From positions 124,001 through 188,000 of the forward strand of contig BSBN01000829.1 in assembly GCA_027924645.1 (NCBI GenBank): a DNA stretch of 64,000 nucleotides, in the 5' to 3' direction. Every line of letters begins with the position of its first letter. Position 1 is the first letter of the stretch. Of the stretch, positions 1-11,361 are shown piece by piece. The notes under the pieces were generated by a model. The model was given only the letters and a program-made list of their open reading frames with translations, did no database searches and was not told the DNA's origin. The DNA is from Cunninghamia lanceolata. Its lineage: Eukaryota; Streptophyta; Pinopsida; Cupressales; Cupressaceae. A program made the translations under genes and the position numbers.

Positions 1-1256
1 ATTTTTTGGACCAAAAGGTAGGTGATGGATGATGTTTGTTTTGAAAAGATTTGTTGATGTTTGATGTTCGATATGAGAGATTAGGATGATGTTTTCAAAA
101 AGGATTTGATGGTCAATAAATTGAGCTTAGGTAAGATCTAGACTTGTGTCGCACAAATGGATGTTTCTCTTTGTTTGGGGTAGACTAATGACCTTACACA
201 AATAAGGATGATTATTTCACTTGGAAGGTAGACTATTGACTCTCCAAGCAAGATATGATGTGTAGGATGTAATCTAAATCTAGCTTTAGCTCAAAGGGAT
301 GATGAGGTTTTTGGTTGTTGATGATTTTTTGATGGGTGTTTTTTGGGATTTTTGGAATGATTTCTTGTGACAAGGATTTTTTTTATGGTCCAAAAAGGTA
401 TGCAAAGATCAATGAAGATGAGTGGATATGAAATGAGGTAGGTTTGATATAGCCAAGGGCCCAACAATGATAGTGATTTAATTCTCTAAGGTCAAAATGA
501 AGGTATGATTTGGGGAATTTTGAGAAGAAAATGTGTGGACTGTTGTCAGATTTTTGGAAGGTGAATATGGATTATGGCAGAGCAGACGGTGAAAATCACA
601 ACTGAATGGGTCTCTGTTTCAGGCAAGTCAATCTAAAAATAGCGCCAATCCATAGGTGAAATGGCACCAAAATCAGACAGAGATGGCGCTGATACAGGGC
701 AGTGTTGGTCGAGGTCCTGAAAAAGACAGATTTTAATGGTAAATTTGGATTTGTTTTGATTGAGATTTGATCAAATGGTTTTCAATGTCTCTTGGCAAGT
801 TGTTTGAAAATAACTTAAGCATATTAGCACACAATTAAGCACATGAACACACAATAACCAAGATTTTTGTTTGTGAAAAGACATGTGATTTTGTTAACCA
901 AGCACTTTGCACAACCTCAGGCGAAGATATGACAGTATTTGTTGAATCCCCTAGCTGCACCTATTCAAAGCAGGTAGCTCCAAGATCTTGGTAGCACCAG
1001 CTCCTCCTTACACTTGCACACACTTCTCACTCATACCAAGATCTGGGTTTCTTATAAGGCTTGTCCCTCACCAAACCTTTAGATTATCCCTGCTACCTCA
1101 GCTAAGAACCGCATGAATCAGGGCCGCTTCAAAGGTTTCCCTTCTACGTCAACAAATAGAAGGATTTTGGCTTGCTAAACAAAGGTTCGTAGTAAGTGCT
1201 TTCATTCAGGTGGTTATACGTGCGGCAGCACTACTCTCCGTTATGGAGTCTCCCAG

Positions 1257-1280
1257 CCTCCAAGAGTTACGCCTTGGAGG
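1257..1280 (+). other. Short perfect hairpin
   Basis: CCTCCAAG at 1257-1264 is followed by an 8-nt loop and its exact complement CTTGGAGG at 1273-1280. It sits in the non-coding interior of the leftmost element. It could be a structured part of the element leader RNA, but an 8-bp stem may also be chance. Confidence 0.35.
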
Positions 1281-2855
1281 GTTTTGGGGGAGGTTGGTTG
1301 TCGGTATAACACAACAACACCTGTTGCTTGTGACTTTCCTCCCAAACACCTTATTTTATATAGCGGCTTGAAAGAACTTGGCTTTAGCTTGTTGCCGCTT
1401 GGGTCGTTCCCACCTTTCAAAGCAGGGTGGCAGGCCCTCTAAGGATTAACAAAAGCAACACAATCACAAAAATACTTTTGGTCCCCAAGTTCATACAAAG
1501 ATACAAGGGGAGAGCATACGTATTCTTTATAATTGCATCACACTAAACATGGTTTATTTTAGTTCTTTGGATTATGTTGGGGGTGATTAATGCAAGTGTT
1601 GTGAGAAGCTTTTGATTCCCAAGGTCACCAAATGGTGTGAGGGAAGAGCATACACTTTTCACACCACAAACATAAACCACAAAAACACTTCACACATATT
1701 AGATTGATTTTCTTGATTATATGAGTGAAGAATGCAGATTGTTGTTCTTTTTAATCTAATGATTTCAATTGATGCAATTTGTGGTTCTTTTTAAAGCCCA
1801 AAATCGAAGTGTTTTGATAGTTGTTGGTACACAATTTCTAAATTTTAGAACACCAAATTTAAATGTTTGGCGCACACACACACACAAAGATTTGTTTGTT
1901 TGTTTGTTCAATTTTATTGCACCAAATCAAAATGTTCTGTAAACTAGCATGCAAAGGTTTGTTTTTAAGTTTCCAATTGAAGTGTTTTAAACAAAGATAA
2001 AAGAACCCTACAAAAATTTGTTAGTATCCTCGAGATGATGTTGGTGACCTACAAACAAACTGTCAGTCCCTGTACAGAGAACAAAAGTTAGTCTCAGAAA
2101 ATAGTGCTAATACAGAGATCAAATGGCGCCACTACCAACAGCAAATGGCGACACTAATAGAAAATAGACTGGAAAGCTGACACCCTATATAGATAGCGCT
2201 AATCTATCAGATAGCGCTAAAACTGAATACAAAAGGTGCCAAAACAGAATATGGTGCTACAATACTTTATAGAAGGTGCTAGAGCATAATATAGTGCTAC
2301 AATGATATGTAGAAGGTGTCAAAATGTGAAATAGCGCTAATATAGGTGTAATAAGGTGCCACTGCGCACTGTCAAATGGTCTGGTCATAGTTTGAAGATA
2401 GCAGCGCTCTGGGTACAGATAGCACCAATACGAGTCTGAGCTTGTCCGTCCTGCAAAATGGAGATCTCCTAACCAAAATAGAGTGTTAGGCTACACATGT
2501 AAGAGGTCCCATTAGCATTTTTAGTCTTGATAAATGAAAAACAGGACAAAAGAGAAGCCAAAATGCATGTTTAGACTTTATGAAAAATTTGGCATAACTT
2601 CTCCCTCCTTTTTCAAGATTTCTACAGAAACAGAGAGCAATCTTGATAGGAAAAATAGTAGAAAGGACATGAAAGAAACAAACATGTGAGTGAGTATTAA
2701 GTAAGAAATGTGTTGTGTGAAATAGCGCTAAAACAGAAGATAGCGCTAAAATGCACCAGATATAGCACCGCTGCGCAGGTAGGATAGCGCTGCATCGGTA
2801 AAAACATGTCTAGAGCACAAAAACTCACAAAAATTGATTAGATTTGAACCTTGTG

Positions 2856-2875
2856 GGTCCCACCGGGCATGCCAA
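2856..2875 (-). other. Primer-binding site (putative)
   Basis: Directly after the LTR end CTACA the minus strand reads TTGGCATGCCCGGTGGGACC. Its position right behind a TG...CA LTR and its TGG start (complement of a tRNA CCA end) mark it as a primer-binding site. The body resembles the tRNA-Arg-type sites of some large gypsy elements. That tRNA assignment is from memory and not checked. Confidence 0.5.
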
Positions 2876-3962
2876 TGTAGATTAGGAAAATAAAATGAAA
2901 GTCAAAACACAAACTAAATACAAATAAACACACAAAGTTATACCTTCACATGAAGACCCAATCTCATCAAGGGAGGAAGAAGCTTGCACCCAAGAGCTCC
3001 TAAGACATGATAATCCCTAGATAAGTGATTCAAATGTGAAATGCTACTCTAATTATGCAACTCACAATTCTAGCTCAATAGACATTTGGACATGGTAACA
3101 TTACTCAAAACTTGGGTCCCAAAATGGGTTGAGAGATGTTGTATTTATAGAGATTTTGGAGGGATTTTGATCCAATGGTGGAGATTGATTTGGAAGATCA
3201 ATGGTGGAGGATAAAAGTGATGTGGAGGGCCTAGATTTGATCTTGGAGAAATGGAGGGCTAGGAATAAAAGTAAATATTTTATTCATTTTGGGAAAAGGG
3301 TTAATTAAATGAGCATGGGTGTGAAGGATTATTTTTGAATTAAAGATTCTTATGGGGAATATAAAATGAATTAAAAATTCATTTGGGGATAAGTGGAAAT
3401 AAATGAGTATGGGTGAGGTAAGGGGTGTGTAAGAAGAATTAATTGTGATGTGGGATGTTTTAAAATAAAAAAATGACTTAGGTGGATTTATTTCAATTTT
3501 TTATTTGGAGGATGTGGGGAAGGGTGTTAAACTAGGTTTGACCACCCAAATGAGAGGTTAGGATTAATTAAATATAGGTTTTATTTAATTAATCCTAGGG
3601 CTAGGATGAGGTAGGCTAGGGTAGGCAATTAACTAATAGCTATTTAATTACCTAGAGTAGGGATAGGTCAATTAATAGGCTGAATTAATTAGTTAAACAT
3701 GGTTTAGCTAATTAATTGGATTTAGTGAAAAGGGAGAAATTGATTAAATAAATATTGCATATTTATTAAATCAATTGGCTAAAGGTTTGGACTATTGAAT
3801 TAATGAAATTAATTCAATTTTGGGGATAAACTAATGTGACTTTGAGAAATGGAGGGATAATTAATTAAACAAAAATTTAATTAATTGGTTAGGAGGGAAA
3901 TTGGTGTGTTGAGGGATGTCGGGAGTCAGTTTGATGGTAAAAGACATTTTTAGGTGTCTACA
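2876..3962 (-). repeat. 5' LTR of the leftmost element
   Basis: On the plus strand the segment starts TGTAGATTAGG and ends GGTGTCTACA, so it has TG...CA ends with a short inverted terminal match (TGTAGA/TCTACA). In sense (minus) orientation it runs from TGTAGACACC to CTAATCTACA. A TATA-like CTATAAATAC lies in sense orientation near 3147-3156. The upstream part (about 3540-3900) is very AT-rich with many TTAATTAA blocks. Length is about 1087 bp. The element interior lies to the left. Confidence 0.6.
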
Positions 3963-6690
3963 ATAGTGTTGAGGGTAGAGGGTTTAGGGTTTAAGGTTTA
4001 AGGGTTGAGGGTTGAGGCCTTAGGGATAGGGTTTAGGGTTTAGGGTTAAGGGATTAGGGTTTAAGGTATAGTGTCAAGGGTTGAGGGTTTAGGGATAGGG
4101 TTTAGGACTTAAGGTTTAAATATTGAGGGTTGAGGCTTTAGGTATAGGGTTTAGGGTTTAGGGTTAAGTAAGAGACCTAGATGGCTAAGGACGAATGGAG
4201 AGGCAAACAAGGAGTGACTAAGAGACGAAGAGAGGGGAGAGGTAGAGAGGTGAGGGGGAGACATAGGTGAGAGATAGAGAGGTGAGAGGAGAGATAGAAT
4301 AAAATGAGAGAGTGAAGTTGACAACTTGAGGGAAAGATGGGTAAGAAGGATGGAGAGAGGTGGAGAGGAAGGGAAATATCTGGAGAGCCTTAAAAGATAT
4401 ACAAGTGAGAGACCTACAACATAGGGAGAGAGGGGTGAGAAAGATATGGGAGAGATGGGGGTGAGCTAGATAGGGGAGGAGAGGGGTGGATAAGGGTCAA
4501 GGGTTTAAGTATTTAGGGTTTAAGGGTCAAGGGTTTAGGGTTTAAGGATTTAAGGGTTTAAGGGTTGAGGGATAAGGGTTTAGGATTGAGGGATTAGGGT
4601 TTAAGGTATATTGTCAAGGGTTGAGGGTTTAGGGATAGGTTTTAGGATTTAAAATTTAAGGGTTGATGCTTTAGGGATAGAGTTTAGGATTTAGGTTCAA
4701 GGGATTAGGGTTTAAGGTATAGTGTTGAGGGTTGTAGGTTTAGGGATAAGGTTTACGATTTAAGGTTTAAGGGTTGAGGCTTTAGAGAGAAGGTTTAGGG
4801 TTTGGGGTTAAGTGAGAGACCTAGATGGCTAAGGATAGATGGAGAGGCAAACAAGGAGTGACTGAAAGACATAGAGAGGGTAGAGGTAGAGAGGTGAGGG
4901 GAGAGATAGAATAAAATGAGAGAGTGAAGTTAACAACTTGAGGGAAATATGGATAAGGAGGATGGAGAGTGGTGGAGAGGAAGGGAAATATCTAGAGAGA
5001 CCTAAGATATAAAAGTGAGAGACTTACAACCTAGGGAGAGAGGGGTGAGAGAGATAGGGGAGAGATGGGTGTTAGGTAGATAGGAGAGGAGAGGGGTGGA
5101 TAAGGGTCAAGGGTTTAATGATTTAGGGTTTAAGGGTCAAGGGTTTAGGGTTTAAGGGTTGAGGGATTAGGGTTTAGGGTTGAGGGATTATGGTTTAAGG
5201 TATAATGTCGAGGGTTGAGGGTTTAGAGATATGGTTTAGGATTTAAATTTTAAGGGTCAAGGTTTGAGGGTTTATGGATAGGGTTTAGGGTTTAGGTTCA
5301 AGGGATTAGGGTTTAAGGTATAGTGTCAAGGGTTGATGGTTTAGGGATAGGGTTTAGGGTTTAAGGTTAAGTGAGAGATCTAGATGGCTAAGAATTGATG
5401 GAGAGGTAGCCAAGGAGTGATTGAGAGACGTAGAGAGGGGAGAGGTAGAGAGGTGAGGGGAGAGATAGAATAAAATGAGAGAGTGAAGTTGACAACTTGA
5501 GGGAAAGATGGGTAAGGAGGGAGAGAGATGGAGAGGAAGGGAAATATCTAGAGAGCCCTGAGAGATATACAAGTGAGAGACCTATAACCTAGGGAGAGAG
5601 GGGTGAGAAAGATAGGAGAGAGATGGGGGTGAGGCAAATAGGGGAGGAGAGGGGTGGATAATGGTTGAGGGTTTAAGGCTTTAGGTTTTAAGGGTCAAGG
5701 GTTTAGGGTATAAGTGTTTAGGGATTAGTTTTTAAGGGATAGTGTTGAGGGTTGAGGGTTTAGGGATAGGGTTTAGGATTTAAGGTTTAAGGATTTAAGG
5801 TTTAAGGATTGAGAGTTGAGGCTTTAGGGATAGGGTTTAGGGTTTAAGGTTATGTGAGAGACCTAGATGGCTAAGGATGGATGGAGAGGTAGACAAGGAG
5901 TGATTGAGAGATTTTGAGAGGGGAGAGGTGAGGGGGAGACAAAGGTGAGAGATGGAAAGGTGAGGGGAGAAAGAATAAAATGAGAGAGTGAAGTTGACAA
6001 ATTGAGAGAAAGATGGGTAAGGAAGAGGGAGAGAGGTGGAGAGAAAGGAAAAATATCTAGAGAGCCCTCAGAGATATACAAGTGAGAGACCTACAACCTA
6101 GGGAGAAAGGGGTGAGAGAGATGGGGGTGAGATGGGGGTGAGATGGGGGTGAGGTAGAGAGGGGAGGAGAGAGGTGGATAAGAGTCAAGGGTTTAGGGTT
6201 TTAGGGTTTAAGGGTCAAGGGTTTAGGGTTTAAGGGTTGAGGGTTGAGGGATTAGAGTTTAAGCTATCATGTCGAGGGTTGAGGGTTTAGGGATAAGGTT
6301 TAGGATTTAAAGTTTAAGGGTTGAGGGTTGAGGCTTTAGGGATAGTGTTTAGGTTTTAGGTTCAAGGGATTAGGGTTTAAGGTATAGTTTCAAGGGTTGA
6401 TGGTTTAGGGATAGGGTTTAGGATTTAAGGTTCAAGGGTTGAGGGTTAAGGCTTTAGGATTAGGGTTTAGGGTTTAGGGTTAAGTGAGAGAGATAGATGG
6501 ATAAGGATGGATGGAGAGGTAGACAAGGAGTGACTAAGAGATGTAGAGAGGGGAGAGGTAGAGAGGTGAGGGGGAGACAAAGGTTAGAGATAGAGAGGTG
6601 AGGGGAGAGATAGAAGAAAATGAGACAGTGAAGTTGACAACTTTGGGGAAAGATGAGTAAGGAGGAGGGAGAGAGGTGGAGAGGTAAGGT
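3963..6690 (+). repeat. Array of degenerate telomere-like and GA-rich repeat blocks
   Basis: Blocks of degenerate TTTAGGG/TTTAAGG/TTGAGGG heptamers alternate with GA-rich blocks (GAGAGAGGTGGAGAGG-like). A landmark, GAGAGACCTAGATGGCTAAGG or a close variant, starts near 4171, 4813, 5372, 5855 and 6484, so the higher-order unit is about 480-640 bp with at least five copies. The plus strand carries the G-rich telomere-like strand. Open frames on the minus strand here are near-copies of each other (Ser/Leu/Pro-rich) and are by-products of the repeat. The heptamers are too degenerate for a functional chromosome end; this reads as an interstitial satellite. Confidence 0.85.
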
Positions 6691-7395
6691 GCAATCAAGG
6701 GGATGGAGACGCATACGAGAGTGGTCTACTTTGAACTTGAGGGCTGCTCCTCCTATTTAGTTCATCATGGAGTTGCAGTTGTTACAATAAAAGGTATGAA
6801 CATTAATATATAGAAATTATATTATAAAAAGTGAAACATTTAACAAAGTAATCACTTACCATTGCTAGGTAATCTCTCTCCTCATTTGCCAAAGTAGCAG
6901 GATCAGGCTATGGCATTGTAATGTCCTATAGAAAGCATCCAGATAGAATTAAACTTCAAATCAATAATCATTTGATTTTTCAATAATAAACAACTATAAC
7001 AATGAATCTAATTTGAAGTTTACTAATCTGCCTCATACCCCTATCAAAGGCATGGAGCTATCAATTGCGGAAGACACACCATGCTCCATTGCGATATGAA
7101 CATTAGGAGGTGTCTCCACCTATGTCATCTGAAAATAAAACAACATTATTCAATTACGAAAACTAGAATAGTGATGTAGGTCATGGATCCTAACATACAC
7201 ACATGTTCACCTAAACATGGAAGTACACATAATAAAGCACACAAGTCACATACATATATACAAATTAGATGAAGATACAATGCATACTCATTGAACTCTT
7301 TATCCAATAAGTCATCCTTATCCCAATCATGGTCATATGAGGATTCATAACTATTGTGTGGTATAAGGGTCAACAAAGGAGGGACCATAGTAGCA
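6690..7395 (-). pseudogene. Split gene relic, 3' exons
   Basis: Three short exon-like pieces on the minus strand have plausible splice borders. One is about 7270-7390 (acidic, ...DHDWDKDDLLDKEFNE, followed by GTATGC). One is about 7030-7130, after a TTTTATTTTCAG acceptor. One is about 6858-6930, after a CTATAG acceptor, coding for LANEERDYLAM and followed by GTAAGT. An in-frame TAG interrupts the last. The coding trace runs into the satellite boundary at about 6690. No family recognised. It may be the 3' part of the same unit as 9913-10728. Confidence 0.35.
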
Positions 7396-8330
7396 TCAAT
7401 AGAAGTAGAAATGGGACATTATTTAGATGCAACAAGATCAGTGCCCTCTTGAATGTCAATAGAAAGAATGATGATCATTGAACGAGTGAATATTACTGAT
7501 AACATGTGAAAGTAAAAAATTAAGTCAAAGAGACACCCACCAACTACATGGGTTGATGGCTCAGGTAGAGAATATTCAATTAGAGAGATAGTAGATGTAG
7601 AAGAAGTTAGAGAGGGAGTGAAGGTGTTAGTATAGGTTTAGGTTGGTGGTAGGGTGGGGTAGGGTAGTGCTCAAATTTTTGTTTGTTTGGTAGTGATGGA
7701 GGTAAGACAATGCCTAAGCTAGAGGGTTTTAATATGTCAGGAAAAGATTCATGATGGGAATGAGGGGTAGAACAAGGGATAAAAGAATGGCAGTAGAAAT
7801 CACATAGACATTAGGCATGTTTATGGGTTTACAGGAAGGAGGAATATCAAGAGTTAGTGGAATAATAGGAGGGAGGAAAGATAGGACAAGAAAAACCTTA
7901 TTTTAAAATTTTCTTATCATTTCCTTTATCTTGAAGTTTGACAGGGGGTGGGTTAGAAGCAATCTGGGTCTGGGACATCTGGTAGGGGTAGATTAGGAAA
8001 TAGGTAGGGTAGATATGGGTTGGTTAGTAGGTTAGGTGTAGTATTGGGGAAGTTTCTTAGGCCTACTTTTAGAAGTGGATGGGGAAAGGTCCTACAGTTT
8101 TTCTTTTACTTTATCTTGGAGGGGTGTTAGAGGGGAGATAGAAGTCAATGAGGAAGGTGAAGTAGTAATAGGTGGATATATGGTGGGGAAGATAGGGTCA
8201 TAGCTAGTGGAGTAGGTGAAGTAATAGAATAGGTTGTGGGGTGTGGGAGCACTGCATTTAGAGACATAGGATAGGTAAAGGTGAAGAGGGAATTGGTATG
8301 AGGTTGAGGTGGACCATAAGGTGTTGACAA
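7396..8330 (-). other. Decayed Pro/Ser/Thr-rich coding-like stretch
   Basis: The minus strand reads as a degenerate Pro/Ser/Leu-rich sequence, for example from about 8330 (STPYGPPQPH...), directly downstream of the protease-like relic. It is broken by many stops. It could be a linker of a retroelement polyprotein or a low-complexity exon. Nothing else is recognisable here. Confidence 0.25.
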
Positions 8331-9000
8331 AAAATAATCTAAGCAGAAGTGTCTTAAGGTAACAACTAGTTGGTATGGGCTATGAGAAATGGTGAAGACA
8401 TGACCATCATGGAGAATTTAAGGCACTAGTGGATGATAGTTTAAGGACAACCCACATTGCAATGAGCCAAGGATGACCTAAGAGAATAGATAGTGGTCTA
8501 AGGTGGGGATGATATGACATGAGACATCTAGGCATTTAGGTCCTACCTAGATTAGTAGGGTGAGAGAGCCAAAAGTAGGTATAGAAGTGTCATTATGTGT
8601 ACACTAGGAGATATCTGAGGGTGATAAGAATCTCTTTGTAACCTAGTGATGTATAAGTGTTCCTCTATAACTACATTAATAAGGATCGAAAGATCCACCT
8701 TGATTCAACTATAATTTTATAGTGTACTTGTGCCTCAATCTATAGAGGATCATTATAATCATCAGTAGGCACATTGTCAAGCAAGAAGGTGATGGCAGGT
8801 GTAGGAGTGGGTTCAACAATGAAATTATAACATTGAATGTCTAATGTGCCTATCATCTCAATGAATATAGTAGTATTAAAGGAAGGGTCCTCATTAGACT
8901 TAGGTGGGTTAGATGTAGGATCAAAAGAGGGATGGAAGAAATTGAGGCAATAGGATTGACATAGTTTGTAGGGGAATGGATTAGTGTAGATTTGAAGATT
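8330..9000 (-). pseudogene. Retroelement protease-like relic
   Basis: The minus strand, allowing stops, reads ...FGSLTLLI-VGPKCLDVSCHIIP...VILGSLQ...ILHDGHVFTIS, which fits the C-terminal half of a gypsy-type aspartic protease (the LDV-HIIP / ILG-W / HDG pattern). In-frame TAG codons sit where Gln would be expected. The catalytic DSG was not found. No RT follows, so this is a gag-protease fragment or a non-autonomous element. Confidence 0.4.
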
Positions 9001-9282
9001 TTGATTAGGGGTTACTTGTTGCCCCCATAATTAATACGTAAAACCTAGATGATGTTGGAGTCAATCATATGCTATATAAGATATCATAGGCTCATGCCTC
9101 TCTCTGGTGTCATGTCCTGGGGCATGGTGATACTAGAAAAAACCTTTGGGATCATGTCTTTAAAAGGGGAAGATTTGTTTCAAGGGGTCTAATTGGTGGT
9201 GATTGAGTGAGTTTATTAGAGATAATTTGTTGAAGAACAGTGTGGAGGGGATCAACAAGCTTTGGTGGGCATGTATAGAAAA

Positions 9283-9420
9283 TGTGTAGCATAGACAAGG
9301 CACTGAGCTGTTTGAAAAGACACTTCAAAGAAATGTGGTCTCATGGTGATGTCCTTGTCTATGCATTTGCTTGTCATGGCATTCCATGAGACCACATTTC
9401 TTTGAGGTATTTTTTCAAAA
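9283..9420. repeat. Interleaved inverted repeat
   Basis: Arm A at 9325-9346 (TCAAAGAAATGTGGTCTCATGG) matches perfectly, inverted, 9384-9405, and a weaker match extends outward to about 9311 and 9420 (TTTGAAAA/TTTTCAAA). A second 12-bp perfect pair, GCATAGACAAGG at 9289-9300 with its complement at 9353-9364, interleaves with the first. The order is B-A-B'-A', so both stems cannot form at once without a pseudoknot. It may be a MITE fragment, a replication template-switch scar or a folded RNA. Confidence 0.7.
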
Positions 9421-9912
9421 AACTATATTGTAATTGAAATTTTATCATCTATCAACATCTAGTTATAAGTTATGCAATGTGTAGTAATGCTTTAGGTTTG
9501 AAAGATGTGCAATGCAATGTAATAAACGATATGAATATAAACTACAAAAATCTAGTAAGTACAATTCATTAGTTAAATTCTTTATTTTATTACCTAAGTG
9601 AATCTTTTAATCCCACCTCCACTGGGAGGTGTTGCTATGAATATCCAAGATTAACCTATTCAACATCCAAAATCAAATATTAGAATACCATTTATATAAC
9701 AATTCTATTCACATGTAATATTTATAATTGTTTACTAGTTACATACCTCGCCAATACTTGTTATAGTTTAATACAGAGGCAGAGAACCATTGAAAACTAA
9801 ATGAATGATATGACCCAAAAATTTCATTACAATCATTAAACTAAATTAGTTAATCTTGCATTTCAAAAATAAAATTTAATAAATTAAATTCAATGAACTT
9901 GCTAACATTTAC

Positions 9913-10728
9913 CTAAGTATCAAGGCCGGAAGTCTCACTCAGGAGGGCATCTGTCATCACCATCTGCTCAGCTATAGATGTAGCCTGTGCATCTACATCT
10001 TGACTATGAGTGGGGTCATAACCATAATCTGACTCACAAGCCTGACAAGTATGGGGTGGAACCCTACTCCTTGAAGTCTCCCCCGGCCCATGCTGTGCTG
10101 TAGGATTGGCATGCTCTATGATGCTCTGGGTCAAGGAACTAATGGACTATATTGTCTAGACCTTAGCACTCTCCTTCACAATGAAAGGGATAGACACGTG
10201 TTCATGGGCTAGTCTGTCGAGTGCTCATCTAACTGGCTGATATGGGTCAACATGTGACCCTGGTCTATCCTATGCTAACCCCCTACCTTTACACTGGAAG
10301 TCCCGCATATCAAAATAGTTTGGCACTTTATTGAGGAAAAACTCATAGTAGAGTTTCCTCAAAAAGTATTGTGAGACCTCATTATTGTTGCATGGAGGAT
10401 GGTCAAAAACCATCCACCACCTCTACCCAAAATGATATTTTATTGCTTGGTTGTTGCACCAATGGATAAGGAACCTCTTAGATGTAAGGGGTAGAAGTTG
10501 ATTTATCCGTGGGTCTGTGAAAAGGGAACACATGTCAAATTTTGTATTTTTTTCATTTTTGACTTGTTCATAGGATAACTTATCTACATAGAACTCTCTA
10601 AACTCTCTCCTCTTATCTGACCAACTAGAGATTTGCTTTCTAATTGAATCTACATTTGATAACATAGATTTAAGAGATTGAGCAAGTGCAGCTCTATGTG
10701 AGGTTGAAGTTACAGGATCTTTCAACAT
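9913..10728 (-). pseudogene. Unrecognised protein relic, 5' exons
   Basis: One minus-strand frame can be followed from about 10728 (LKDPVTSTSHRAALAQSLKS) through KRFLIHWCNNQAIKYHFG, WWMVFDHPPCNNNEVSQYF and NKVPNYFDMRDFQCKGRG to SETSGLDT near 9915. It is interrupted by only a few TAG/TGA codons that look like mutated Gln/Arg codons. It ends at a donor-like AG|GTAAAT. About 270 residues are traceable. It is hydrophilic with no signal peptide and no motif I can name. A transposon-encoded protein is possible from its setting. Confidence 0.4.
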
Positions 10729-10739
10729 TGCAATTATGT

Positions 10740-11360
10740 CCTCAATTTTTTTTAATTTGCACCATTAATTTTTTTGGTTCCAGGGGCATATTGAGGAATG
10801 AATAGAGGTGTTTATTGTTGGGGTTGTTCTTTAGCAGGTATTTGCTATTCAAGTGATGGGGGATTTTGAGGATTTTTAGGAGGAGGAGGTGCATTATCAA
10901 TTCCTGTAAATTAAACAAATTTACATAAAAAACCACTTAAATCTACCTATTTAGTAACAAATTCACACAAAAAAACAATTAGAACTTACTCCTTTGGACT
11001 ATCTGACATCGTGGAAACATTTTGATGACGAATTGGTGAAAATTTGGTGACAATATGGCCTCCAATAACATGAGTGTGCTCTCCCTTGTTTGTAGGCTCC
11101 GGGTTTGCAGAAAAATAGTTTGCAAGAATAACCAAAATCTTGCTTTTTTATACTAAAACATAACGTGCTCGCATTATTGCTTATAATTTAAAAAAAAAAA
11201 TTGGCCACTTTTTGGCCCACCAACTTTTTGCACCTGCCCCTCAGATTTTTAGCATGATCATACCCACCCTTCATCAATTATTAGAGTTGTTCTCAAACAA
11301 TAGATTGGGCCAAATACTTATGAACTGCATATAAAACATTAGCTAGACATAACACAACAG
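10740..11360. other. AT-rich spacer, no gene seen
   Basis: The stretch is AT-rich with poly-A/T runs (for example near 11190). I see no convincing exon, RNA gene or repeat. It separates the minus-strand relic on the left from the plus-strand transposase-like relic on the right, so it could hold a divergent promoter. Confidence 0.4.
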
Positions 11361-11361
11361 G

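Larger units (their letters stand above)
1..3962 (-). mobile_element. Partial LTR retrotransposon: interior plus 5' LTR
   Basis: Reading on the minus strand, an LTR (2876-3962) is followed leftwards by a primer-binding-like sequence and then about 2.85 kb with no usable reading frame, running off the window edge. The interior is rich in short AGCGCT and GGTGCC-like motifs and looks like a long untranslated leader. No gag, protease or RT was seen, so the element is either a non-autonomous LARD-type element or the leader of a large gypsy element whose genes lie outside the window. The other LTR and a target duplication cannot be seen. Confidence 0.6.

Noticed and set aside
3963..6690. A chromosome end (true telomere)
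   Set aside because: The heptamers are degenerate, interrupted by GA-rich blocks and followed by ordinary sequence on both sides.
5354..6714. Three similar Ser/Leu/Pro-rich minus-strand reading frames of 72-84 codons
   Set aside because: They are the same GA-rich satellite block read three times; the similarity comes from the DNA repeat, not from selection on protein.
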